Shown here: positions 9,535-17,337 of the stretch, one piece after another
How the letters are laid out: every line of letters starts with the position of its first letter
Numbering within the stretch: position 1 is the first letter of the stretch
Assembly: GCA_036272935.1 (NCBI GenBank)
Contig: DATAXP010000055.1
Span: 6,664 to 70,663 of the forward strand
Source of the DNA: DATAXP01 sp036272935
GTDB taxonomy: Bacteria; Planctomycetota; Planctomycetia; Pirellulales; PNKZ01
Direction of reading: 5' to 3'
DNA length: 64,000 nucleotides
The notes under the pieces: model-generated
Told to the model about the DNA's origin: nothing
The model's database searches: none
Seen by the model: only the letters and a program-made list of their open reading frames with translations
Made by a program: the position numbers and the translations under genes

Positions 9535-9919
9535 CGAGCTACCTGCGATTTTGACGCTGTGATCCAAGCACTCGCTACACCTTGTGGCGAAACGATTAAG
9601 GATAACAGTTGACCTCGATGCTGCAACGACGTGCCTAACCACAACAGGTGGTGTGCGCGCTTGACCATTGGCCCTAAGCATCGGTATAGTAATCCATTAC
9701 GAAATGCCCATCGAATTGCACCACGCACAAGTTCCTGGCGCGCTGCGACGAGGCAGCGCGATGTAACGCCTTGCACGAAGCAGATGGCGCCGGGCACGGC
9801 TCCTTGCCGTCCTGCTTTGGTGACAGCGGGTAAGGTCACGGCCGCAGTGACCGTGCTCGCGGTGCGTACCGGCGCGTGTATCGCAGGCGGTGGATGGCTT
9901 GGTATCGGGTGTTGAGACA
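9535..9919. other. Divergent intergenic region with structured leader
   Basis: This is 385 bp between mnmA and the YrdC-phosphatase gene with no convincing ORF. It holds a good plus-strand promoter (9661-9690) and, downstream of it, several short perfect inverted repeats. One has arms CGCGCTGC (9739-9746) and GCAGCGCG (9753-9760). Another has arms GGTCAC (9834-9839) and GTGACC (9847-9852). The transcript would therefore carry a roughly 220-nt structured 5' leader. No known riboswitch class was recognised. Confidence 0.5.
9661..9690 (+). promoter_or_regulatory. Sigma-70-like promoter for the YrdC-phosphatase/rpiB operon
   Basis: TTGACC at 9661-9666 and TATAGT at 9685-9690 are separated by 18 bp, with five of six matches to consensus in each box. 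The predicted transcript starts near 9697, about 220 nt before the start codon at 9920. Confidence 0.55.
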
Positions 9920-11167
9920 ATGTCGCCGCATGTAATCGACCTGCGTACTGCCGCCAGCCCCGACGAGGTGCGCGACGTGGTGCATCGCGCCGTGCAAGCG
10001 CTGGCCGAAGGCAAAGTCGTCGCTTTTCCCACCGAGACGGTGTACGTGCTGGCCGCCAGCGCGCTGCACGAGTCGTCGGTGACGAAGCTTTCGGAGCTTG
10101 CCAAGGCGGCGACCGCGAAGTCGCAATCAGGCACATCGGACCGCATGGTCTTGGCCGTCAAGAGTGCCGACGAGGCGCTCGACTACGTTCCCGACCTGTG
10201 TCCGATGGGGCAGCGATTGGGCCGGCGCTGCTGGCCTGGTCCGGTGACGCTCGTCGTCGACGATCATCATCCCGACAGTTTACTCAAGCAGTTGACTCCC
10301 GCGGTGCAACAGGTCGTCGCTCCCGCGGGGCGGTTAAGCCTGCGCGTGCCGGCGCACGAAACGATTCACGAGGTGCTCCGCTTATTGGCAGGGCCGGTGG
10401 TGATCGCCAACGCGCCGACGGGCGGTGCGACCGAAGCGGTCACGGCACAGGAAGTGATCGAGTCGGTTGGCGGGCACGTGCAGTTGGTGCTCGACGACGG
10501 CCGTAGCCGATTCGGGCAACCGTCGAGCGTGGTGCACGTGGACGACAATCGCTACGACGTGCTGCGCGTCGGCGTGGTGTCGCCGCAGACGATTCATCGC
10601 TTGGCTAGCGTACTGGTGCTGTTCGTGTGTACCGGGAACACCTGCCGCAGCCCGATGGCCGAGGGGATGTTTCGCCGGGCGGTCGCAGATCGGTTGGGTT
10701 GCCGCCCGGAGGAAGTCGAAGATCGCGGCATCATCGTTACGTCGGCGGGCATCGCCGCCATGAACGGCGGTCGCGCGAGCCCCGAGGCGGTCATCGTGAT
10801 GCGCGAAATGGGTATCGATCTCGAACGGCACGAAAGTCAGCCGTTGACCGAAGCCTTGGTGCGGCATGCCGACTTGATTCTGACCATGACGCGATCGCAT
10901 CGGCAGGCGGTGCTCTCGCAGTGGCCCGACGCTGTGGAGCGAACGAAGCTGGTCAGCCGCCTCAGCGCCGATGTCGCCGATCCGGTCGGCGGGCCGGCGG
11001 AACTGTATCGGCGCTGCGCCACGCAAGTGCGCGGCGAGCTCGATGCGTGGCTCGACGAGCTTGGCATCGGTGCAGCCGACAGCGCGAACTCGGCTGCCGC
11101 GTCGAGCAACGGCGACGCGGCCAACGCGTCGAAAAAGAATGGCTCTAACTCCGCGAAGAAAGGTTAA
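9920..11167 (+). CDS. Fusion of a degenerate YrdC/Sua5 domain and an arginine-phosphatase-like LMW-PTP domain
   Basis: The ATG at 9920 gives 415 residues. Residues 1-220 are a YrdC/Sua5 (threonylcarbamoyl-AMP synthase) domain recognisable by VVAFPTETVY (33-42), RCWPGPVTLVV (103-113) and LSLRVPAHE. However, the KxRP signature expected near 65-75 reads KSQSGTSDRM, and the SxN motif expected near 163-167 reads NAPTG. Both help bind ATP and threonine, so TsaC activity is doubtful. Residues 231-380 are a low-molecular-weight phosphatase with CTGNTCRS at 237-244 and the DPVGG acid loop. Thr in CTGNT is the feature that makes Bacillus YwlE a protein-arginine phosphatase. A Ser/Asn/Lys-rich tail ends the protein. 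rpiB follows 3 bp later. Confidence 0.9.
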   Translation: MSPHVIDLRTAASPDEVRDVVHRAVQALAEGKVVAFPTETVYVLAASALHESSVTKLSELAKAATAKSQSGTSDRMVLAVKSADEALDYVPDLCPMGQRLGRRCWPGPVTLVVDDHHPDSLLKQLTPAVQQVVAPAGRLSLRVPAHETIHEVLRLLAGPVVIANAPTGGATEAVTAQEVIESVGGHVQLVLDDGRSRFGQPSSVVHVDDNRYDVLRVGVVSPQTIHRLASVLVLFVCTGNTCRSPMAEGMFRRAVADRLGCRPEEVEDRGIIVTSAGIAAMNGGRASPEAVIVMREMGIDLERHESQPLTEALVRHADLILTMTRSHRQAVLSQWPDAVERTKLVSRLSADVADPVGGPAELYRRCATQVRGELDAWLDELGIGAADSANSAAASSNGDAANASKKNGSNSAKKG

Positions 11168-11170
11168 TCG

Positions 11171-11620
11171 ATGCGGATTGCCCTCGGCAGCGATCATCGC
11201 GGTTACCCGGTCAAGGAACGGCTGCTCGAATTGCTGCGCCGGTTGAACCAGGAGGTGACCGATGTCGGCACCCACGATTGCGAGAGCGTCGACTATCCCG
11301 ACATCGGTTCGATCGTGGCAAAGATGGTCAGCGCCGGCGAAGTCGATCGCGGCATCCTGATTTGCGGTACCGGCATTGGCATGTGCATCACGGCCAACAA
11401 GTTTCCGGGGGTCCGCGCCGCGCCCTGCCACGATGATCTTACGGCCGAGATGAGCCGCCGGCACAACGACCTGAACGTACTCTGCCTGTCGGCCGACATG
11501 CTCGGCGAACGACTGATCGACCGCATGGTGGAGATTTGGCTGAAGACCGAGTTCGAAGGGGGACGCCACGCCCGGCGGGTCGAAAAGATTGCCGAGATCG
11601 AGCGGCAGCACGGAAGTTAA
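11171..11620 (+). CDS. rpiB: Ribose-5-phosphate isomerase B, cysteine type
   Basis: This 149-residue RpiB/LacAB family protein interconverts ribose 5-phosphate and ribulose 5-phosphate in the pentose phosphate pathway. SDHRGYPVKE (7-16) and GTHDCESVDYPD are typical. The active-site base position is Cys65 in LICGTGIGM, as in the E. coli enzyme, and RRHNDLNVL and GGRHARRV bind phosphate. The start is 3 bp after the preceding stop, so it is cotranscribed with the YrdC-phosphatase fusion. Bacillus subtilis has ywlC, ywlE and ywlF (rpiB) in the same order. A second RpiB of another type lies at 62884-63318. Confidence 0.93.
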   Translation: MRIALGSDHRGYPVKERLLELLRRLNQEVTDVGTHDCESVDYPDIGSIVAKMVSAGEVDRGILICGTGIGMCITANKFPGVRAAPCHDDLTAEMSRRHNDLNVLCLSADMLGERLIDRMVEIWLKTEFEGGRHARRVEKIAEIERQHGS

Positions 11621-11636
11621 GGGCGGTGTTCGACGT

Positions 11637-11652
11637 GCGTTGCAAGCAACGC
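11637..11652. terminator. Hairpin between convergent genes
   Basis: A perfect 7-bp inverted repeat (GCGTTGC / GCAACGC, 2-nt loop) sits between the stop of rpiB and the stop of the small membrane protein gene. It lacks a T-run, so its role as a bidirectional terminator is only a guess. Confidence 0.3.
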
Positions 11653-11654
11653 GG

Positions 11655-11894
11655 CTAACCTTTGCGCTGCTCGTTCTCTTCGCGCTCCACTTCGTCGCGG
11701 ATGATCCGGCTCAGCCACTGCCCCCACACCAGGTAGTGCAGCGCGGCCAAGGCGAACACGCCACCGCCGATCGCCAGCACCACGCCGAACAGCCCTAGCG
11801 TCAGGAACACCAGCGCTGCCGAGGCCATCATCGCCACCAGCGCCGCCAAGACGATCGGCCACCATGATCGCGAAGGCGACGCGGCGTCAGACAT
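11655..11894 (-). CDS. Small two-helix membrane protein
   Basis: From the ATG at 11894 the product is 79 residues (a GTG at 11918 would add 8). A short polar N-terminus is followed by two hydrophobic helices at roughly residues 12-35 and 37-58 (VLAALVAMMASAALVFLTLG and GVVLAIGGGVFALAALHYLV). The charged C-terminus (RDEVEREENEQRKG) is presumably cytoplasmic. It converges on rpiB and sits at the end of the region holding the R-M genes. No family recognised. Confidence 0.55.
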   Translation of the reverse strand: MSDAASPSRSWWPIVLAALVAMMASAALVFLTLGLFGVVLAIGGGVFALAALHYLVWGQWLSRIIRDEVEREENEQRKG

Positions 11895-11948
11895 CTCTGG
11901 TGATACAAGACGTGGCACAACTCGACCAAGATGCTAAGGGTTATGCGG

Positions 11949-12555
11949 CTATGCTCGTCGGCGGGGACCCACAGACTTGAGCGGGTCAATGTCGATCCCA
12001 AGAACGAGCACCGGGATGTCGATGTCCGCAACGCCGCGACTTTCTAGATCCCAAACGAACTGTTCAAAATATGACACCCCTGTCGACATTTCGTCGGCAA
12101 ACGCTTTGACGGGAACAATCTCCACTCCGCAGTCAATGTGCCCGAGATTGCGGAAGATCGTCATTTTCGCGCAAACGTTGTAGACCATGAATGCGTATTT
12201 GCCGAACTGAACCTCGACGCCCAATTTCCCCTTCACGAAATCCATCTCACGAAAAGCACCACGATTTTTTGAACGGATTTTGTAATCCTGGCAAGTAATG
12301 GGTCGTCGGGTAATCGCACGGGACGCGTACCTTTTGCCAGCCCATCGACAAGAATTCGCTGTCGAATGCAGTATTCAGCGAGCGCGGGCTGAAAAGCATC
12401 CGACCCGGCATCGTTTTTTCCTTGCTCGTCTTGACCTTGTGCGATTCAGCGCTGATGGCGGCAATCGCCTTATTCACTTCCGGGAGGAGGTGGGCGTACC
12501 GCTTGGAGACGAACTCCTTTCCCCGGTTGAACGAGTAAAGCCCAGCGATTCTCAT
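11949..12555 (-). pseudogene. BstYI/BglII-like restriction endonuclease, frameshifted
   Basis: Two overlapping frames together encode one nuclease of about 201 residues, the size of BstYI (203). The N-terminal part runs from the ATG at 12555, which overlaps the methylase stop as ATGA, and ends at a stop near 12247. The C-terminal part (from about 12264 to 11949) carries the active-site strand GVEVQFGKYAF and the segment GVSYFEQFVWDL typical of BstYI/BglII enzymes. The frames join if one A is removed from a run of six A (forward-strand T at 12265-12270), giving NPFKNRGAFREMDF. As sequenced, translation stops before the PD-(D/E)xK core, so the enzyme should be inactive. Base composition is lower in G+C than the neighbours. 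Assignment rests on remembered family sequence. Confidence 0.8.
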
Positions 12556-13514
12556 TGCTGGTTGCCGCCGTCGCGCCATTGAATTGGAACCTGCGCAACT
12601 TTCTCATTTCCGCTAGGACGGTGCACCGGCTTTCCAAGTGGGCGAATCTTCAACGTGCCACCAAGGAAACTGGTGATGCGCTGCTTGGCGATATCACAAT
12701 ATGCTGCATCTTTTTCGACCCCCACGACTTTACGACTATGTTTGATCGCCGCGATGGCCGTTGTGCCTACGCCGGCAAATGGGTCAAGTACCCAATCCCC
12801 TTCATTCGTTAGTGCCAGCACACAGCGCTCCACAAGTTCGACGGGGAACTGACAGGGATGCTCGGTTTTCTCGCAATGGTTGGCTTTGACGTTTGGAATC
12901 TCCCAAATGCCTCTATCCCACTCTGACGCCACAAAGTTCCAGAAATCCGACGGATTCTTGCCGAGTGGGTTCCCGCTGGGCTCGCCACGTTTAATCCCCT
13001 TGAAGTGGAGCTTTCCTGGGTATTTCGACGGCACGCGAACAGGGTCCAAGTTGAACGTGTACTGATCGCCTTTCGTAAACCAAAGCAGGGTTTCGTAGCG
13101 GCCGGAAAACCTGCGAGAGGCGTGAAGTCCGTGATCGAAGTGCCAAACAATTCGATTGCGAAGTTGAAGGCCACACTTTTTGAAGATTGGGTAAAAAAGC
13201 GCGTCGAGGGGGAAAACCTCGCCAGCCTCAACGAAATTTCCTACTTGCCAACACAGGTTTCCGCCATCCTTAAGCAGCCGAACGAGAGAGGAAATGACTT
13301 CGGCCTGCCAAGCGAGATAGTCATCGAGCGCCGTTTGCTTCTCGTACGCCTTTCCAATGTTGTACGGAGGAGAGGTGACGATTAGCGAAAACGTCGCGCC
13401 CGGCAGCTTCATGCAGGCCGTCGCGATGTCGTCGTTGACGATCGCAATGCTACGCGCAAGGTCGAATTCAGGCGCGATGCATGGAATCTCGTTGGCGAAA
13501 AGAGCCTTGTTCAT
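12552..13514 (-). CDS. Beta-class DNA methyltransferase (N4-cytosine type) of a BstYI/BglII-like R-M system
   Basis: This 320-residue methyltransferase transfers a methyl group from SAM to DNA. Catalytic motif IV, TSPPYNIG (about 48-55), comes before the SAM-binding motif I, LDPFAGVGTT (about 243-252), with a target-recognition region between, which defines the beta class. The SPPY form is usual for N4-cytosine enzymes, and BglII and BstYI methylases are of that kind. It starts 13 bp after mqnD with GAGGGA upstream, and its stop overlaps the nuclease start (ATGA), so the two were translationally coupled. The expected target is a GATC-containing hexamer such as RGATCY or AGATCT. A sampled line here is 48% G+C against 65% in mqnD, suggesting transfer. 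It appears intact and may now be an orphan methylase. Confidence 0.9.
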   Translation of the reverse strand: MNKALFANEIPCIAPEFDLARSIAIVNDDIATACMKLPGATFSLIVTSPPYNIGKAYEKQTALDDYLAWQAEVISSLVRLLKDGGNLCWQVGNFVEAGEVFPLDALFYPIFKKCGLQLRNRIVWHFDHGLHASRRFSGRYETLLWFTKGDQYTFNLDPVRVPSKYPGKLHFKGIKRGEPSGNPLGKNPSDFWNFVASEWDRGIWEIPNVKANHCEKTEHPCQFPVELVERCVLALTNEGDWVLDPFAGVGTTAIAAIKHSRKVVGVEKDAAYCDIAKQRITSFLGGTLKIRPLGKPVHRPSGNEKVAQVPIQWRDGGNQQ

Positions 13515-13527
13515 CGTTTCCCTCTGC

Positions 13528-14388
<861 letters not shown>

Positions 14389-14502
14389 AGGTGCAACTCC
14401 CACAGATCAAACCGCAGCGCGCAGCGTCGCGCAACCGCGAGTTAGTGTGGAGAATTGCCCCGCGCTGGTCAAGCGAGCGGCGGATGAATCTGCCGGCAAA
14501 AA

Positions 14503-14775
14503 CTATGGTCCCGGGCGATCCTTTTTCTCGAGCGCGCTGCGTCCCGGGCGCACGGGGATCGGCTTGCCGACGTTGCGCGCGTCCTGCGGGTCGAGCTGGC
14601 TGGCCTTCAGGTTTTCGCGCTGAATGGCCTCGTACACCTCGCGGCGGTGGACCGGGATCTCGGTCGGGGCATTGATGCCCAACCGCACCTTGTCGCCGCG
14701 GATGTCGACAATCGTGATGACGATGTTGTCACCGATGATGATGCTCTCGTCGCGTTGTCTCGACAGCACAAGCAT
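14503..14775 (-). CDS. csrA: Translational regulator CsrA
   Basis: This 90-residue protein has the complete CsrA/RsmA core (MLVLSRQRDESIIIGDNIVI and VRLGINAPTEIPVHRREVYEAI). It binds GGA motifs in mRNA leaders and represses or stabilises transcripts. It has a C-terminal extension of about 25 residues (ending SALEKKDRPGP) beyond the roughly 60-residue core. AGGAG lies at ideal distance upstream of the ATG. fliW, whose product sequesters CsrA and couples it to flagellin levels in other bacteria, lies 153 bp upstream on the same strand. Confidence 0.95.
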   Translation of the reverse strand: MLVLSRQRDESIIIGDNIVITIVDIRGDKVRLGINAPTEIPVHRREVYEAIQRENLKASQLDPQDARNVGKPIPVRPGRSALEKKDRPGP

Positions 14776-14928
14776 CGACGCACTCCTTTATCGGAACCAA
14801 GGCAACGAATCGCTTGACATACGCCGCGCCCTTGTGGGGCGGCAGGGCGGTGCTCGGCGATCGGTCGCAATCGGCTTGTCTCGAAGGGTTGGGGGCTCGG
14901 GGTGTGTTTCTATTCGGCAGTGTTCGCT

Positions 14929-15369
14929 TCAGGCCGACTTGCGCAGCGGGGTCACGGCGCCGGCCAGTTCGTATTGCAGCGGCAGCTCACCTTGGGCGAT
15001 CACCTGGCAGGCGGTGCGGGCCGCTACGTTCACGACGATCGGCGCTTTCAGGTTCAGCGTCGCCCCGCGGTGGTTCTTACCGACGATCACCAGGATTTGG
15101 GCATCGCGGGCGTCGGCCAAGGCAACGACCTTGAGGTCGCTGCGCACCACGCGGAACTGGTAATCGGGCACAAACCGTCGCGGGCTGACCACTGCCAGTG
15201 CCACATCCGGGCGGGTCGTGCTCTGCAACCATCCCAGGGCCGCGTTATGGGCGTCGCCCAGCAGCACCCAGGTGTGGCAGTCTTCGAGGCCGAGCAACCC
15301 TTTCGGAAATTGGATCGTTTCGTCCGCGTCCATTTCCAACGATCCGAATCGGGTAGTGCGGATAAGCAT
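14929..15369 (-). CDS. fliW: Flagellar assembly factor FliW, CsrA antagonist
   Basis: The ATG at 15369, after AAAGG, gives 146 residues beginning MLIRTTRFGSLEMDADETI, which matches FliW; the frame continues upstream to 15576 without homology. FliW binds flagellin and CsrA in a partner-switching mechanism. The typical FPKGLLGLEDCHTWVLL and DYQFRVVRSDL segments are present. csrA follows on the same strand, the usual linkage. No flagellin gene is in the window. Confidence 0.92.
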   Translation of the reverse strand: MLIRTTRFGSLEMDADETIQFPKGLLGLEDCHTWVLLGDAHNAALGWLQSTTRPDVALAVVSPRRFVPDYQFRVVRSDLKVVALADARDAQILVIVGKNHRGATLNLKAPIVVNVAARTACQVIAQGELPLQYELAGAVTPLRKSA

Positions 15370-15635
15370 GGCGGTGCCTTTCGTCGCTTCCTTTCGTGCG
15401 TACTTCACCAGCGCCCTCCTGGCGCCTTCCATAGCCTCCATCGGCTCGTACCGATGCAAGCAGCCAGCAAAAAGCGCGTGCCTCGCCGAAGGCGTTGTGG
15501 CGGCGGGAAGTTGCCACCGGCATACCGCGCACTGCCGGAATCCCCCCATCCGCTTGCCGGAGCACGAACGGAACAAACGTCAGGGTCGCCCACGCTGTTG
15601 GAAGGCAGCGAATAACGCTGCCGCGAAGCGATCGA

Positions 15636-16562
15636 TCACCGCTGCCGGCACGCCTCGATGAGCGCCGCGGCCCCTTGGGCCAGCAGCATCGCGGCGGCTT
15701 GTTCGCCGAGGCCGGCCGCGGCGTCCAGCTCGCCAGAGACCGAAGCCGCGAGGCGGGTTTTGCCGTCGAGGCTCAGCACCACCGCGTCGAGACGCAGCCG
15801 GCCATCGGCTATCCGTCCCCAAGCGCCGATCGGCGCGAGGCAGCCGCCGCCGATGGTCCGCAGCATTGTGCGCTCGGCCGTCACGGCGGCGTGGGTCGCC
15901 GGATGGTCGAGCGCCGCGATCGCTACCGCGACCCGCGCATCGTCCGAGCGTCCTTCGAGTCCCAATGCCCCTTGCCCAACGGCCGGCAGCATGACCGTGC
16001 GCGGAATGACCTGCGTCACCCGACCGTCGAGCCGCAGCCGGTGCAGACCCGCTTCGGCAAGACATAGCGCATCGAATTGCCCTTCATCGAGCTTGCGCAG
16101 TCGAGTGTCGACGTTGCCGCGAACCTCTGCCATCCGCAGGTCCGGTCGCACGTGCCACAATTGCGTGCGGCGGCGGAGACTGCCAGTGCCGACGGTCGAC
16201 CCCTGCGGCAACTCGTCGAGCGAGCGGGCAACACGGCCGATCAGCACGTCGCCGACCGGGCCGCGTTCGGGGACCGCCAGCACCGCCAGTCCCGCGACCG
16301 GCTCGGTCGGCAGGTCCTTGAGACTGTGGACGGCCAGGTCGATCGTCCCGGCCAGCAGCGCTCGTTGCAGCTCCTTGGTGAACACGCCGTCGCCGCCGCC
16401 GATCGTCGCGATCGACTCCGACTGCACCCGGTCGCCACGCGTCGAAATTGGCACCAGCTCGACCGTGTGTCCGCCACGGCGCAATTGCTCGGCGACCCAC
16501 TCAGCCTGCCAGCGGGCCAAGGGACTGTTCCGCGTACCGAGACGAATCGGCGAAGTGTTCAT
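15636..16562 (-). CDS. hemC: Hydroxymethylbilane synthase (porphobilinogen deaminase)
   Basis: HemC (308 residues from the ATG at 16562) polymerises four porphobilinogen units to hydroxymethylbilane in heme synthesis. Visible are RLGTRNSPLARWQA at the N-terminus, HSLKDLPT with catalytic Asp83, GTGSLRRRTQL, RGNVDTRLRKLD, and IGGGCLAPIG with Cys241, the attachment site of the dipyrromethane cofactor. It starts 7 bp after the comF stop, so mutS, comF and hemC form one transcription unit. Soluble, cytoplasmic. Confidence 0.95.
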   Translation of the reverse strand: MNTSPIRLGTRNSPLARWQAEWVAEQLRRGGHTVELVPISTRGDRVQSESIATIGGGDGVFTKELQRALLAGTIDLAVHSLKDLPTEPVAGLAVLAVPERGPVGDVLIGRVARSLDELPQGSTVGTGSLRRRTQLWHVRPDLRMAEVRGNVDTRLRKLDEGQFDALCLAEAGLHRLRLDGRVTQVIPRTVMLPAVGQGALGLEGRSDDARVAVAIAALDHPATHAAVTAERTMLRTIGGGCLAPIGAWGRIADGRLRLDAVVLSLDGKTRLAASVSGELDAAAGLGEQAAAMLLAQGAAALIEACRQR

Positions 16563-16569
16563 CGCTGTA

Positions 16570-17337
16570 TCATAGCTCGCCTTGGGCACGGGCGACCACG
16601 AGCACGTTGACCTCGGCGGCTCCGGAGTGTTTCAGCAGTCGGGCGATTTCGCTGCATGTCGAGCCTGTGGTGAGAATGTCGTCAACCAGCAGCGCTGAGG
16701 CGCCGCGCCAATTGAGCCGCGGCGACGTGCGAAACGCGCCACGCACATTCCGCCGCCGCTGACCCGGGGACAACAGATGCTGCGGCTCGGTCGAGCGGCG
16801 GCGTGTTACCAGTCGCGGATGCCACGGCTTGCCGAGATGCCGTGCCACCACTTCGGCCAGCAGATCGGCGCTGTTCGTCGTCCGCCTCAGCCTTCGCCAC
16901 CAGTGCATCGGGACTGGGACGACCACGTCGATGGCCAGCGCGCGGAGTTCCGTTTCGAGGCACTCGACCAGCAGCTCGGCCATCGCAATGGTGAGCGATT
17001 CGCCGCGCCAATGCTTCATCCGCAGCACCGCCTCGCGCAGCGCGGCATCGTAGCTGCCGATCGTCAGCACGCGATCGAACCTCAAGGGATACGCGGTACA
17101 CAAGGGGCAGCCAACTTCGCGTGAGGTCGGCAACCCCGTGCGCGCCGCACAGCGGCCGCAGCGTGCCACGGCCGGCGGCACCAGCTCGCGGCGGCACTCG
17201 TGGCACAGCAGCGGTCGTCGCACCGGCGCGAGCAACGCCGTCCCACAACGCGCACAGGCGGGCGGAAAGAACAAGTCGGACAAGGCGCCCACGGCGGGGC
17301 GAAGCCAGGTCGACCCACGACGATACGGCCAGCTCAT
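16570..17337 (-). CDS. comF: ComF-like double zinc ribbon and phosphoribosyltransferase-fold protein
   Basis: This 255-residue protein has an N-terminal zinc-ribbon region with several CxxC pairs (CARCG, CHECR, CGRCA, CPLC). The C-terminal type I phosphoribosyltransferase domain has the PRPP loop LLVDDILTTGST at about residues 213-224. ComF proteins are needed for natural DNA uptake in some bacteria; the exact reaction is unknown. The ATG at 17337 overlaps the mutS stop as ATGA, indicating translational coupling, and hemC follows. Confidence 0.88.
   Translation of the reverse strand: MSWPYRRGSTWLRPAVGALSDLFFPPACARCGTALLAPVRRPLLCHECRRELVPPAVARCGRCAARTGLPTSREVGCPLCTAYPLRFDRVLTIGSYDAALREAVLRMKHWRGESLTIAMAELLVECLETELRALAIDVVVPVPMHWWRRLRRTTNSADLLAEVVARHLGKPWHPRLVTRRRSTEPQHLLSPGQRRRNVRGAFRTSPRLNWRGASALLVDDILTTGSTCSEIARLLKHSGAAEVNVLVVARAQGEL

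Noticed and set aside
10382..11611. 409-codon minus-strand ORF opposite the YrdC-phosphatase and rpiB genes
   Set aside because: Antisense shadow spanning two real genes; no motif.
12264..12272. Programmed frameshifting in the BstYI-like nuclease
   Set aside because: The run is only six A and the needed shift is +1, not the -1 slip usual for A-rich heptamers; no stimulatory stem was seen. A plain indel is simpler.
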